Shown here piece after piece: positions 43,288-52,596 of a stretch of 64,000 bases of DNA. Under the pieces are notes generated by a model. The model saw nothing but the letters and a program-made list of their open reading frames with translations, ran no database searches and was not told the DNA's origin. Numbering within the stretch: the first letter of the stretch is position 1; every line of letters begins with the position of its first letter. The stretch is taken from assembly GCF_014204975.1 (NCBI RefSeq), contig NZ_JACHMM010000001.1:2852001-2916000 (forward strand). Direction: 5' to 3'. A program made the position numbers and the translations under genes. The DNA is from Jiangella mangrovi. GTDB taxonomy: Bacteria > Actinomycetota > Actinomycetes > Jiangellales > Jiangellaceae.

Positions 43288-44643
43288 ATGACCTCGGCCG
43301 ACGCACGCATCACCGTGCTCCTCGCGGACGACAACCTGCTCGTCCGTGAGGGCGTGCGGGCGTTGCTGCGGGTGGCGGGCGACCTCGACGTCGTCGCGAT
43401 GGCCGAGGACTACGACAGCCTGGTGACCCAGGCGCAGGAGCACCGGCCGCAGGTCGTCGTCACCGACATCAGGATGCCGCCGCGGTTCGCGAACGAGGGC
43501 ATCGAGGCCGCCAAGGAGGTCCGCAAGCGGCTTCCGGGCACGGGGATCGTGGTGCTGTCGCAGTACGACGACCCGGAGTACGCGGTCGCACTGCTGGCCC
43601 AGGGGGCGGCCGGCTACGCATACTTGCTCAAGGAGCGGGTGGCGGACGGCGACCGGCTGGCCCGGGCGGTCCGCGAGGTCGCGGCGGGGGGATCCATGCT
43701 CGACCCTGAGATCGTCCAGGCACTGGTCACCCCGGCGCGGGGCGGCACCGGGCTCTCGGCCGACGAGGAGCAGCTGCTCACCATGGTGGCCGAGGGGCGG
43801 GCCGTGAAGGCGATCGCCGCGAGCCTGCAGAGCACGCCCGAGGCCGTCGACCACGCCGTCGAGGAGCTGTTCCTGCACCTCGCCCGCGACGCCAGCTCCG
43901 GCGTGCGCGGCGCGCTCGAGCGGCTGCGCAAGCTGCACACCGCCATCCTCGAGCGCGAGGAGCAGGGCGAGACACTGACCCGGCTGCTGCCGTCGGGGCT
44001 GGCGGAGAAGCTGCGCGACGACCCCGGTGCGGTCGCCCGCACCGAGCGGCTCGTCGTCACGGTGCTGATGTCGGACGTGCGCGGCTACTCCGGCATCGCC
44101 GAGCGGACCGACCCGTCGACGCTGGCGAGACAGCTGAATGCGCACCGAAGGGCCATGAACGGTGCCATCCTCGACCAGGGGGGCACCGTGATGCAGTACG
44201 TGGGGGACGCCGTCATGGCCGTCTTCGGAGCACCGTTCCCGCAGGTGGACCACGCCGAGCGGGCGCTGCGGGCCGCCGCCGACATGCACCGGCGGCAGAC
44301 CGGCGTCGACGCGCAGTGGACGACCGAGGGGCTGGAGCCGTTCGGCATGGGCATCGGCCTGTCCACCGGTGAGGTCGCGGCCGCCCTGCTCGGCAGCGAC
44401 GAGCGGCTGGAGTACACGCTCGTCGGCGACACCGTGAACATGGCGCAGCGCCTGCAGGACCTCGCCCGACCCGCCGGCTCGACGGTGGTCAGCGAGGCGA
44501 CCGCGGCGGCCGCGCCGGCCTGGACGTTCCAGCGGCTCGACCCGGTCCGGGTCAAGGGCCGCGACGCCGCGGTGACGGCGTGCCGGGTGCTCGCCCCGGC
44601 TGGCGCCGACACAGCGAACGACGTGGAGGAGTACAGCCGATGA
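43288..44643 (+). CDS. Receiver domain - degenerate HTH - class III nucleotide cyclase fusion
   Basis: A 451-residue signalling protein. Residues 8-125 form a receiver with D14, D15, phospho-acceptor D60 (VVVTDIRMPP), S91 and K115. Residues 155-205 look like a decayed LuxR helix-turn-helix. Residues 255-430 form a class III cyclase: metal ligands D263 (MSDVRGYSG) and D307 (YVGDAVMAV), and transition-state N384 and R388 (VNMAQRL). The base-specifying Lys is replaced by Gln303; the partner position is Thr377. So cyclase activity is likely but base choice is uncertain. The receiver closely resembles that of the NarL-type regulator at 56249, so this protein probably arose by fusing a copy of that regulator to a cyclase. 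First gene of the eight-gene operon; it overlaps the ATPase gene by four bases. Confidence 0.9.
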   Translation: MTSADARITVLLADDNLLVREGVRALLRVAGDLDVVAMAEDYDSLVTQAQEHRPQVVVTDIRMPPRFANEGIEAAKEVRKRLPGTGIVVLSQYDDPEYAVALLAQGAAGYAYLLKERVADGDRLARAVREVAAGGSMLDPEIVQALVTPARGGTGLSADEEQLLTMVAEGRAVKAIAASLQSTPEAVDHAVEELFLHLARDASSGVRGALERLRKLHTAILEREEQGETLTRLLPSGLAEKLRDDPGAVARTERLVVTVLMSDVRGYSGIAERTDPSTLARQLNAHRRAMNGAILDQGGTVMQYVGDAVMAVFGAPFPQVDHAERALRAAADMHRRQTGVDAQWTTEGLEPFGMGIGLSTGEVAAALLGSDERLEYTLVGDTVNMAQRLQDLARPAGSTVVSEATAAAAPAWTFQRLDPVRVKGRDAAVTACRVLAPAGADTANDVEEYSR

Positions 44644-45377
44644 CCGCACTGCTGGCCCGGGGAGTCCGCCGCACATTCGAGGCGGAGCTCGCGCCCGTCC
44701 GCGCCCTGCGCGGCGTCGACCTGCAGGTGGAGCGCGGCGAGTTCGTCGCGCTCATGGGCCCGTCGGGCTGCGGCAAGTCGACCCTGCTGAACATCTTCGC
44801 CGGGCTCGACCAGGCCGACGAGGGCGAGGTCGTGGTCGACGGGCTCGTCGTCAGCGGCCGCGACGAGAACTGGCTGGCCCGGTTCCGCCGGCACCACGTC
44901 GGCATCGTCTTCCAGTTCTTCAACCTGCTCGAGGGTGTCTCGGCGCTGGACAACATCGCGCTGCCGGCGATCCTGGGTGGGCTGCGCCGCAAGGCCGCCG
45001 AGTCGCGCGCCCGCGATCTGCTCGACCTGCTGGGCCTCGGCGACCGCACCGAGCAGGTGCCGTCGGTGCTCTCGGGCGGGCAGCGCCAGCGGCTGGCCAT
45101 CGCCCGCGCGCTGGTCAACGAGCCGGCGGTGCTGCTGGCCGACGAGCCCACCGGCGCGCTCGACAGCGAGGGCGGCGCCGAGATCCTCGAGCTGTTCCGC
45201 CGGCTGCACGGCGACGGCCAGACGATCCTCATGGTCACGCACTCCGCCGACGTCGCGGCCGGCGCCTCCCGTGTCGTGCGCATGCGCGACGGGCGCATCG
45301 CGGGCGACGACGGCGTCAGCATCACCCCGGTCGCGGCGGACATGCCGGTGGAGCTCGCGGAGAAGCGCGCCCCATGA
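44640..45377 (+). CDS. ABC transporter ATP-binding protein, MacB/LolD type
   Basis: A 245-residue ATPase: Walker A GPSGCGKST (about 37-45), Q-loop VFQFFNLLEG, signature LSGGQRQRL, Walker B VLLADEPTGALD, and the switch His in VTHSADVA. The QFFNLL and ADEPTGALD forms are those of the MacB/FtsE class, which drives FtsX-type permeases by mechanotransmission rather than substrate transport through a channel. It is coupled at both ends by ATGA overlaps and is the only ATPase for the three permeases that follow. Confidence 0.95.
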   Translation: MTALLARGVRRTFEAELAPVRALRGVDLQVERGEFVALMGPSGCGKSTLLNIFAGLDQADEGEVVVDGLVVSGRDENWLARFRRHHVGIVFQFFNLLEGVSALDNIALPAILGGLRRKAAESRARDLLDLLGLGDRTEQVPSVLSGGQRQRLAIARALVNEPAVLLADEPTGALDSEGGAEILELFRRLHGDGQTILMVTHSADVAAGASRVVRMRDGRIAGDDGVSITPVAADMPVELAEKRAP

Positions 45378-47827
45378 GCGCAGTCGCCGCGTGGCTGCGC
45401 CTCGACACCCGGCGCCGGTGGCGCTCGCTGCTGGTGATGGCGCTGCTGGTGGCGCTCGCCGCCGGTACGGTCATGACGGCGCTGTCCGGCGCACGGCGCG
45501 GGTCCACCGCCGTCGACCGCCTGGTCGAGAGGACGCTGCCGGCCACCCTCGCCGTCCTGCCCAACCAGCCCGGCTTCGACTGGGACGCCGTCCGCGCGCT
45601 GCCCGAGGTGGAGTCGCTGACGACGTTCGTGCTGACCGGCTCGTACGTGGTCGACGAGCTGCCGGAGGGCTCCTTCGCCGCCGGGTTCCCGCCCGGCGAC
45701 GACGAGGTCTTCCGGACCATCGAGCGGCCGGTCGTGCTCGACGGCCGGCTGCCCGACCCCACGCGGGCCGACGAGGTCGTCGTCAGCCGGCGGTTCGAGC
45801 GGACCTGGGGACTGGGGGTCGGCGACGGCGTCACGATGCGGCTGTTCACGCCCGAGACGCAGGACGGCCTGAAGTTCGCCTCGACGCTGCCGGAGCCGGA
45901 CGGCCCGGTGATCGAGGCGACGATCGTCGGCATCATCCGCTCGCCGTGGTTCAGCGACCTCGTCGGCGACCGAGAGGGCGGGCTGTCGCCGTCGCCGGGA
46001 CTGTTCGTGCAGTACCGCGACAACCTCATGGGCGCCTCCGGGCAGGGCGAGCTGAACGCGCTGGTCCGGCTTCGCGGCGGCGAGGCGGACCTGCCGGCGT
46101 TCAAGGCGGGGCTGCAGGAGGTCAGCGGCCGCGCCGACATCGACTTCATGGACCTCGCCGAGGACGGCCGGCACTCCCGCGACGTCACGGCGTTCGAGGC
46201 CGAGGCGCTGCAGGCGTTCGCCCTGGCGGCGGGTGCGGCGGCGATCTTCCTGGTCGGCCAGGCCGTGGCCCGGTACGCGGCGTCGTCGGCGACGGAGCTG
46301 CAGGTGGTGCGCGGCCTCGGCCTGACAACGGGGCAGGCGGGGCTGGCCGCGGCGGCCGGTCCGGTGGGCGCGGCGGTGGCCGGCTCGCTGCTCGGGGCGG
46401 CCGGGGCGGTGGTCGCGTCGCAGTGGTTCCCCATCGGGACGGCCGCGCTGTACGAGCCGGACCCGGGGATCGCCGTCGACCCGCTCGTCCTGACGGCGGT
46501 CGGGCTGGTGACGCCGCTGCTGGCCGCCGTGGGCGCGCTGGCCGCGGCCCGGCTGGCGTTGCGCTCGGCCGCGCGCCGGGGCCGTCCGTCGGCGCTGGCG
46601 GCCGTGGCCCGGCGGGCCGGCGCCCCGGTGCCGGTGGTCGTAGGCACCCGGTTCGCGCTCGAGCCCGGCAGCGGCCGGCAGGCGGTGCCGGTGCGCCCGG
46701 CGCTGGTCGGCGCTGTGGTCGGGGTGCTCGGCGTCATCGCCGCGTTCACCTTCAGCGACGGCGTCGAGGACGCGGCCGAGAACCCGGCCCGGTTCGGGCA
46801 GGTGTACCAGCTGATGTCGTTCGTCGGCGACGCCGGACAGGACTTCGGCCCCGTCGACCAGCTGCTCCCGGCCATGGCCGCCGACCCCGACGTGCGGACG
46901 GTCAACGACACCCGGATCGCGGTGGCGGTGGTCGGCAACCGGCCGGTCACGCTGTTCACGCTCGAGCAGGCAGGACGCGAGCCGTTGCGGCCCGTGGTCG
47001 TGGACGGCCGGGCGCCGGTCGAGCCGGACGAGGTCGCCCTGGCGCCGGGCAGCGCCGACGGCATGGGGGTGGGCGTCGGCGACGTCGTGTCGATGTCCGG
47101 CACCGGTGGCGAGGAGCGACGGTTCACCGTCACCGGGCTGGCGTTCGTCCCCGAGGGCCCGCACAACAACTACGTCACCGGCGGCTGGGTCACCGGCCCC
47201 GGCTACGACACGCTGTTCGACCCGGCCAGCACGGTCTCGCCGGCGTTCAAGTACCACATGGTGCTGCTCGGCCTCGAGCCCGGCGCGGACCCGGCGGCGG
47301 TGACCGAGCGGGTCGAGGGGAGCGTGGTCCCGATCATCGCCGCGGCCACCGGCGCGCCCGCGGAGTCGATCACCGATGTCGTCATGCCCGTCGACCCGCC
47401 CAGCCGGCTCGCCGAGATCCGCCAGGTCCGGACGCTGCCGGTGTTCCTGGCCGGGTTCCTCGCGGTGCTGGCCCTGGGCGCCGTCGGGCACGCGCTGGCC
47501 ACGGCGGTGCGACGGCGCCGGCACGAGGTCGCGGTGCTGCGGGCACTGGGCATGACCCGCTGGCAGTCGCGCTGGGTCGTGGTCACGCAGGCCAGCCTGC
47601 TCGCGCTCATCGGGCTGGCCGTCGGGGTGCCGCTCGGCCTGGCCCTGGGCCGCACGGTCTGGCGCTACGTCGCCGAGACCACGCCGCTGCTCTACGTCGC
47701 CCCGCTCGCCGCGCTGGCGCTGCTGCTGGTGGTCCCGCTGGCGCTGGTGGCGGCGAACCTGCTGGCGGCCTGGCCGTCGCACAGGGCGGCGTCGATGCGC
47801 GTGGGCAGCGTGCTGAGGGCCGAGTGA
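45374..47827 (+). CDS. FtsX-type ABC permease, copy 1
   Basis: An 817-residue permease of the two-FtsX-domain type. One membrane helix (about 15-38, WRSLLVMALLVALAAGTVMT) leads to a large outer domain (about 40-265), then a three-helix FtsX core (about 270-400). The conserved inner element VPVVVGTRFALEPGSGRQAV precedes a second outer domain, and three helices end the protein (VLALGAVGHALATAVRRRRHEVAVLRALG). It is close to copies 2 and 3 throughout. It starts inside the ATPase stop (ATGA) and its stop shares a base with copy 2. Confidence 0.93.
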   Translation: MSAVAAWLRLDTRRRWRSLLVMALLVALAAGTVMTALSGARRGSTAVDRLVERTLPATLAVLPNQPGFDWDAVRALPEVESLTTFVLTGSYVVDELPEGSFAAGFPPGDDEVFRTIERPVVLDGRLPDPTRADEVVVSRRFERTWGLGVGDGVTMRLFTPETQDGLKFASTLPEPDGPVIEATIVGIIRSPWFSDLVGDREGGLSPSPGLFVQYRDNLMGASGQGELNALVRLRGGEADLPAFKAGLQEVSGRADIDFMDLAEDGRHSRDVTAFEAEALQAFALAAGAAAIFLVGQAVARYAASSATELQVVRGLGLTTGQAGLAAAAGPVGAAVAGSLLGAAGAVVASQWFPIGTAALYEPDPGIAVDPLVLTAVGLVTPLLAAVGALAAARLALRSAARRGRPSALAAVARRAGAPVPVVVGTRFALEPGSGRQAVPVRPALVGAVVGVLGVIAAFTFSDGVEDAAENPARFGQVYQLMSFVGDAGQDFGPVDQLLPAMAADPDVRTVNDTRIAVAVVGNRPVTLFTLEQAGREPLRPVVVDGRAPVEPDEVALAPGSADGMGVGVGDVVSMSGTGGEERRFTVTGLAFVPEGPHNNYVTGGWVTGPGYDTLFDPASTVSPAFKYHMVLLGLEPGADPAAVTERVEGSVVPIIAAATGAPAESITDVVMPVDPPSRLAEIRQVRTLPVFLAGFLAVLALGAVGHALATAVRRRRHEVAVLRALGMTRWQSRWVVVTQASLLALIGLAVGVPLGLALGRTVWRYVAETTPLLYVAPLAALALLLVVPLALVAANLLAAWPSHRAASMRVGSVLRAE

Positions 47828-47846
47828 TGACGGCGGCCTGGCTGCG
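47741..47846 (+). repeat. Permease junction repeat, copy 1
   Basis: The last codons of one permease, the TGATG stop/start and the first codons of the next are nearly identical here and at 50113-50218 (offset 2372 bases). It marks the duplication unit as exactly one gene. Confidence 0.8.
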
Positions 47847-50199
47847 GCTGGAGCTGCGGCGCCGGTGGCGCTCGCTGCTGGTGCTGGCGCTGCTGGTCGC
47901 GCTGGCCGCGGGGACGGTGATGACGGCGGTCGCGGGGGCTCGGCGTGGCGCGAGCGCCGTCGACCGGCTGGCGGAGCGGACGCTGCCGGCCGACGTCGCC
48001 GTCCTGCCGAATGAGCCCGGCTTCGACTGGGCCCCGGTGCGGGACCTGCCCGAGGTGGCGGCGCTGTCGACGTTCGGCGGCGCCGCCTACGTCGTCGACG
48101 GCATCCCCGGCGAGGCCGTCACCGGCGTCATCAGCGGCGAGGACGCGATGAGCGCGCTGGAACGGCCGGTCGTCCTGGCCGGCCGGCTGCCGGACCCGCT
48201 GCGGCCCGACGAGGTCGCGATCACGTCGTCGTTCGAGGAGAGCTTCGGGAGGGGAGTCGGCGACGGCGTGACGATCCGGCTGTTCGGGCCGGACTCCGCG
48301 CTGGCCTTCCGCGACGACCCGGCGGTGCCGCCCGACGGCCCGGTGGTCGAGGCGCGGATCGTCGGCGTGATCCAGTCGTTCTGGTACGGCGAGACGCTCG
48401 GGTCGCCGGGTCAGCTGATCTTCTCGCCCGGCCTGGCCGCGGCGTATCCGGACGAGGTCGGCCCGGAGTCGCCGGTCGCGGTGCACAACGCGATCGTCCG
48501 GCTGCACGGTGGCGAGGCCGCCATCCCGGGGTTCCTGGCCGACGTCGAGCGGCTCGCCGGACGGCAGATCGACGTGTTCGACCTGGTCGAGATGCTGCGC
48601 ACCCACGGGCGCGAGGTCACCGGGTTCGAGGCCGACGCGCTGCTGGTGTTCGCGCTGGCCGCGGCCGCCGCGGCGATGTTCCTGGTGGGGCAGCCGGTCG
48701 CCCGGTACGCCACGGCCACGGTGGCCGACCTGCAGGCGCTGCGGGCCGTCGGCATGCTGCCGCGGCAGGTGGTGCTGACGGCCGTGCTCGGCCCGGTGCT
48801 GGCCGCGGTCCTCGGTGTCGTGGCGGGGGCGGCGGCCGCGGTCGCGGCGTCGCGCTGGTTCCCGACCGGTCTCGCGGCGACGGTGGAGCCGTCACCCGGC
48901 GCGGACGTCGACGCGCCGGTGCTGCTCACCGGGGTGGTCGTGGTGCCGGCGCTGGTGGCGCTGGCCGCCGCGGCGTCGGCCGCACTGGCCCTGCGCGCGG
49001 CCCGGGCGGGGTCGCACCGGCGTCGCTCGTCCGTGGCGGGCGCCGTCGCAGCGGCCGGACTGCCGGTGCCCGTCGTCGTCGGCACCCGGTTCGCCCTCGA
49101 GCCCGGCCGCGGACGGCAGGCGGTGCCGGTGCGGCCCGCGCTGCTGGGCGCCGTCACCGGCGTGCTCGGCGTGCTCGCGGCGTTCACCTTCTCCACCGGC
49201 GTCGACGGCGCGGCGGGCGACCTGCGCCGCTTCGGCCAGACCCACCAGCTGAGCGCCTGGATCGGCGAGAACGGCGAGCACTTCCTGCCCGAGGACCAGC
49301 TGCCGGCGCTGCTGGCCGCCGTCGCCGCCGACCCCGATGTCGAGGCGGTGAACGACTCCCGCATCGGGTCCGCCGACGTCGACGGGGTGTCCGCGGCGGT
49401 CTACGCCTACGCGCCGGTCGGCGACGGCGGCCTGGACGTCGTCGTGCTGTCGGGCCGGATGCCGTCGCGGCCGGACGAGATCGCGCTGGCGCCTGTGACG
49501 GCGGACGCCGCCGGTGCCGCCGTCGGCGACCGGGTCGACGCGGGCGGGACCGCCGCGGTCACCGTCACCGGGATCGCGTTCGTGCCCGACGGCGCCCACA
49601 ACGACTACGCGACCGGCGGCTGGGTGACCCGAGACGGCTACGACGCGCTGTTCGGCGACGCGTTCAAGTTCCACGAGGCGCACGTCGCGCTGCGTCCGGG
49701 GGCCGACGCCGACGCCGTCGTCGCGCGGGTGGCCGAGACGACGGGGCTGGGCCTGGAACGGCCCGAGCCGCCCACGCCGGTCGCGGAGATCCGGCAGATC
49801 CGCACGTTGCCGGTCGTGCTGGCCGCGTTCCTGGCGGTGCTCGCGCTGGGCGCCGTCGGCCACGCGCTGGCCACGGCCGTGCGGCGGCGCCGGCACGAGC
49901 TGGCCGTGCTGCGCGCCGTCGGGCTGTCCAGGCCGCAGGCGCGCGGCATCGTGGCGACCCAGGCGAGTGTGCTCGCGCTGGCCGGCCTGTTGATCGGCAT
50001 CCCGCTGGGCGTGGCGCTGGGACGCGTGGTGTGGCGCTACGTCGCCGAGACGACGCCGATCCTCTACGTGCCGCCGGTGGCCGCGACGGCGCTGCTGCTC
50101 GTGGTGCCGGTGGCGCTGGTGGCGGCGAACCTGCTGGCGGCCTGGCCGTCGCAGCGGGCGGCGTCGATGCGGGTCGGCCACGTGCTGAGGGCCGAGTGA
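47827..50199 (+). CDS. FtsX-type ABC permease, copy 2
   Basis: A 790-residue paralogue of copies 1 and 3 with the same layout: N-terminal helix, outer domain, three-helix core, the element VPVVVGTRFALEPGRGRQAV, second outer domain, and three final helices. It is slightly shorter in the first outer domain. The ATG 47827 shares one base with the preceding stop. Sequence differences between copies lie mostly in the outer domains, as expected if each recognises something different. Confidence 0.93.
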   Translation: MTAAWLRLELRRRWRSLLVLALLVALAAGTVMTAVAGARRGASAVDRLAERTLPADVAVLPNEPGFDWAPVRDLPEVAALSTFGGAAYVVDGIPGEAVTGVISGEDAMSALERPVVLAGRLPDPLRPDEVAITSSFEESFGRGVGDGVTIRLFGPDSALAFRDDPAVPPDGPVVEARIVGVIQSFWYGETLGSPGQLIFSPGLAAAYPDEVGPESPVAVHNAIVRLHGGEAAIPGFLADVERLAGRQIDVFDLVEMLRTHGREVTGFEADALLVFALAAAAAAMFLVGQPVARYATATVADLQALRAVGMLPRQVVLTAVLGPVLAAVLGVVAGAAAAVAASRWFPTGLAATVEPSPGADVDAPVLLTGVVVVPALVALAAAASAALALRAARAGSHRRRSSVAGAVAAAGLPVPVVVGTRFALEPGRGRQAVPVRPALLGAVTGVLGVLAAFTFSTGVDGAAGDLRRFGQTHQLSAWIGENGEHFLPEDQLPALLAAVAADPDVEAVNDSRIGSADVDGVSAAVYAYAPVGDGGLDVVVLSGRMPSRPDEIALAPVTADAAGAAVGDRVDAGGTAAVTVTGIAFVPDGAHNDYATGGWVTRDGYDALFGDAFKFHEAHVALRPGADADAVVARVAETTGLGLERPEPPTPVAEIRQIRTLPVVLAAFLAVLALGAVGHALATAVRRRRHELAVLRAVGLSRPQARGIVATQASVLALAGLLIGIPLGVALGRVVWRYVAETTPILYVPPVAATALLLVVPVALVAANLLAAWPSQRAASMRVGHVLRAE

Positions 50200-50218
50200 T
50201 GACGGCGGCCTGGCTGCT
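50113..50218 (+). repeat. Permease junction repeat, copy 2
   Basis: Direct repeat of 47741-47846 across the copy 2/copy 3 boundary. Confidence 0.8.
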
Positions 50219-52583
50219 CCTGGACCTGCGGCGGCGCTGGCGGTCGTTGCTGGTGCTGGCGCTGCTGGTGGCCTTCGCCGTGGCGACGGTGCTGACGGCG
50301 GTGGCCGGCGCCCGGCGGGGCGCCGCGGCGGTGCACCGGCTCGACACCGCGACGCTGGCCGCCACGGCCCAGGTCCTGCCCGGCGACCCGGACTTCGACT
50401 GGGCCGCGGTGCGGGCACTGCCGGGCGTCGCGGCCGTGGGCGAGGTGGCCTTCGGCAGCTACGAGCTGGACGGTGCGCCGGTGGACGGCCCGGTCCCCGC
50501 CGACCGTGAGGTGCTGCGGACCGTGGAGCGGCCCGTGGTCCTCGAGGGCCGGCTCGCCGACCCGGACCGGGCCGACGAGGCCGTCGTGACGCCCCGCTTC
50601 GTCCGGACCTACGGCCACGGCGTCGGCGACACCGTCACCGTCCGCCTCTACCGGCCGGAGACCCGGCCGGCCACCGTGACGGACTGGCGTGGCCCGGTCG
50701 ACGAGACCGCGCCGCCGCCCGCGGACGGACCGGAGGTGCCGCTGCGCATCGTCGGCGTCGTCCGCTCGTCGCTGTTCACCGACGCGCCGGGCGCCCCGGG
50801 CTGGCTGGTGCCGACCGTGGCGTTCTTCACGGCGTACTCCTCCCACCTGCTCGGCGCCGACGGCGCGACCGGCGCGATGGTGCGGCTGGACGACGGCGGC
50901 AGCGGCTACGCGGCCTTCAAGGCGGCGCTGACGGACTCGAGCGGCCGGACCGACCTCACCATGTGGAGCGAGGCTGCCGCCACGCTCTTCGTCCAGCGGA
51001 TCGTCGACATCGAGGCCGCTGCCGTCAGGGCGTTCGCGCTCGCCGCTGCGGCCGCGGCCGTCGTGCTGCTGGGCCAGGCGATCGCCCGGCACGCCGCCGC
51101 GACCATCGGCGAGCTGCGGGTGCTCGGCACGCTCGGCCTGACGCCGCGGCAGCAGATCGCCGCCGCCACCGCCGGGCCGGCCCTGGCCGGCGCCGCCGGA
51201 GCCACGGCCGGGACCGGCCTGGCCGTCCTCGCGTCGGCCTGGTTCCCCGTCGGGACGGCCGCGCAGCGCGAGCCGGCGCCGGGCATCGACGCCGACTGGG
51301 CCGTGCTGGGCGTGGGCGGGGGCGCGGTCGTACTCGCGGTCGCGGCGGGTGCCGCGCTGAGCGCCGTCGCCGCCCTGCACGCGTCGCGCGCGACCGGCTC
51401 GCCGCGGCGCTCCCCGGCCGCGGCGGCCGTGGCCCGCAGCGCGCTGCCGCTGCCGATGGTGCTCGGGACCCGGCTGGCGCTCGAGCCCGGCCGCGGGCGG
51501 CGAGCGGTTCCGGTGCGGCCCGCGCTGGTGGGTGCGGTCGCCGGGGTGGCGGGGACGGTGGCCGCGCTGACCCTGGCCGCCGGCGTCGACGACGCCGCGA
51601 CCACGCCGGCCCGATACGGCCAGGTGCACGATCTGGAGGCCACGCTGGACGTCGACGCCGCGTCGGCCGGCAGGGTGCTGCCGGTGCTGGCGGCCGACCC
51701 CGACGTCACCGCCGTCAACGACAGCCGGTCGGCGGTGGCGCAGGCCGGCGCCGGCAGCCCGGTGGTCTACTCGCTCCAGCCGGTGGCCGCGCCGCTCCCC
51801 GTCGTCGTCGACGAGGGGCGGCTGCCCGCCGCGGCCGACGAGGTCGCTCTGGGGCCGTACCTCGCCCAGACCCTGGGCGTCCGCGTCGGCGACACCGTCG
51901 ACCTCACCGGAACGCGGGTGACCCGCCGGCTGACGGTCACCGGCGCGGCCTTCCTCCCGGAGGGACCGGGCAACTACAACGTCGACGGCGCCTGGGTGAG
52001 CGGGGCCGGGTTCGACGCGCTGTTCACCGGCGCCTCGTCCCACCTCGCGCACATCGCGCTGCGCGACGGCGCCGACCCCGGGGTCGTGGCAGAGCGGCTG
52101 GAGCGGGCCGTGGGCGCCGTGGCCGGCGACGTGGACGTGCGGCCGACGCTGCAGCGCGACCACTCGGTCGAGCTGCGGGTGATCCAGGAGCTCCCGCTGT
52201 ACCTCGCGCTGTTCCTCGCGGTGCTCGCGCTGGCCGCTGTCGGGCACACGCTGGCCGTGGCGGTCCGGCGGCGCCGGCACGACCTCGCCGTGCTGCGCGC
52301 CGTCGGGCTGACCGGCGGGCAGTGCGTCGCCGCGGTGATCACGCAGGCCGTGGTGATCGTGCTGGCCGGGCTGGCGGTCGGCGCGCCGCTCGGTGTGGCG
52401 ATCGGCCGCTGGCTGTGGCGCTACGTCACCGACGCGACCATGACGTACTACGTCCCGCCACCGGCGCTCCCGGCCCTGCTCGCCGTGGTCCCGGCCGCGC
52501 TCGCGGCCGCGGTGCTGCTGGCGGCCTGGCCGGCCCGCCGGGCCGGGTCGTTCCCCGTCTGGCAGGCCCTGAGGGCGGAATGA
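50199..52583 (+). CDS. FtsX-type ABC permease, copy 3
   Basis: A 794-residue paralogue, the most divergent of the three (inner element LPMVLGTRLALEPGRGRRAV; outer domains of different sequence). Same membrane plan. It starts with a one-base overlap to copy 2 and is followed by the first kinase gene 13 bases later. With one ATPase for three permeases, either several separate complexes or a mixed assembly forms. Confidence 0.93.
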   Translation: MTAAWLLLDLRRRWRSLLVLALLVAFAVATVLTAVAGARRGAAAVHRLDTATLAATAQVLPGDPDFDWAAVRALPGVAAVGEVAFGSYELDGAPVDGPVPADREVLRTVERPVVLEGRLADPDRADEAVVTPRFVRTYGHGVGDTVTVRLYRPETRPATVTDWRGPVDETAPPPADGPEVPLRIVGVVRSSLFTDAPGAPGWLVPTVAFFTAYSSHLLGADGATGAMVRLDDGGSGYAAFKAALTDSSGRTDLTMWSEAAATLFVQRIVDIEAAAVRAFALAAAAAAVVLLGQAIARHAAATIGELRVLGTLGLTPRQQIAAATAGPALAGAAGATAGTGLAVLASAWFPVGTAAQREPAPGIDADWAVLGVGGGAVVLAVAAGAALSAVAALHASRATGSPRRSPAAAAVARSALPLPMVLGTRLALEPGRGRRAVPVRPALVGAVAGVAGTVAALTLAAGVDDAATTPARYGQVHDLEATLDVDAASAGRVLPVLAADPDVTAVNDSRSAVAQAGAGSPVVYSLQPVAAPLPVVVDEGRLPAAADEVALGPYLAQTLGVRVGDTVDLTGTRVTRRLTVTGAAFLPEGPGNYNVDGAWVSGAGFDALFTGASSHLAHIALRDGADPGVVAERLERAVGAVAGDVDVRPTLQRDHSVELRVIQELPLYLALFLAVLALAAVGHTLAVAVRRRRHDLAVLRAVGLTGGQCVAAVITQAVVIVLAGLAVGAPLGVAIGRWLWRYVTDATMTYYVPPPALPALLAVVPAALAAAVLLAAWPARRAGSFPVWQALRAE

Positions 52584-52596
52584 GGAGGTGGGCGGC

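Noticed and set aside
44552..47782. A 1076-codon minus-strand frame across the ATPase and first permease
   Set aside because: Antisense to well-supported genes, made of His/Arg/Gln-rich low-complexity sequence with no recognisable domain.
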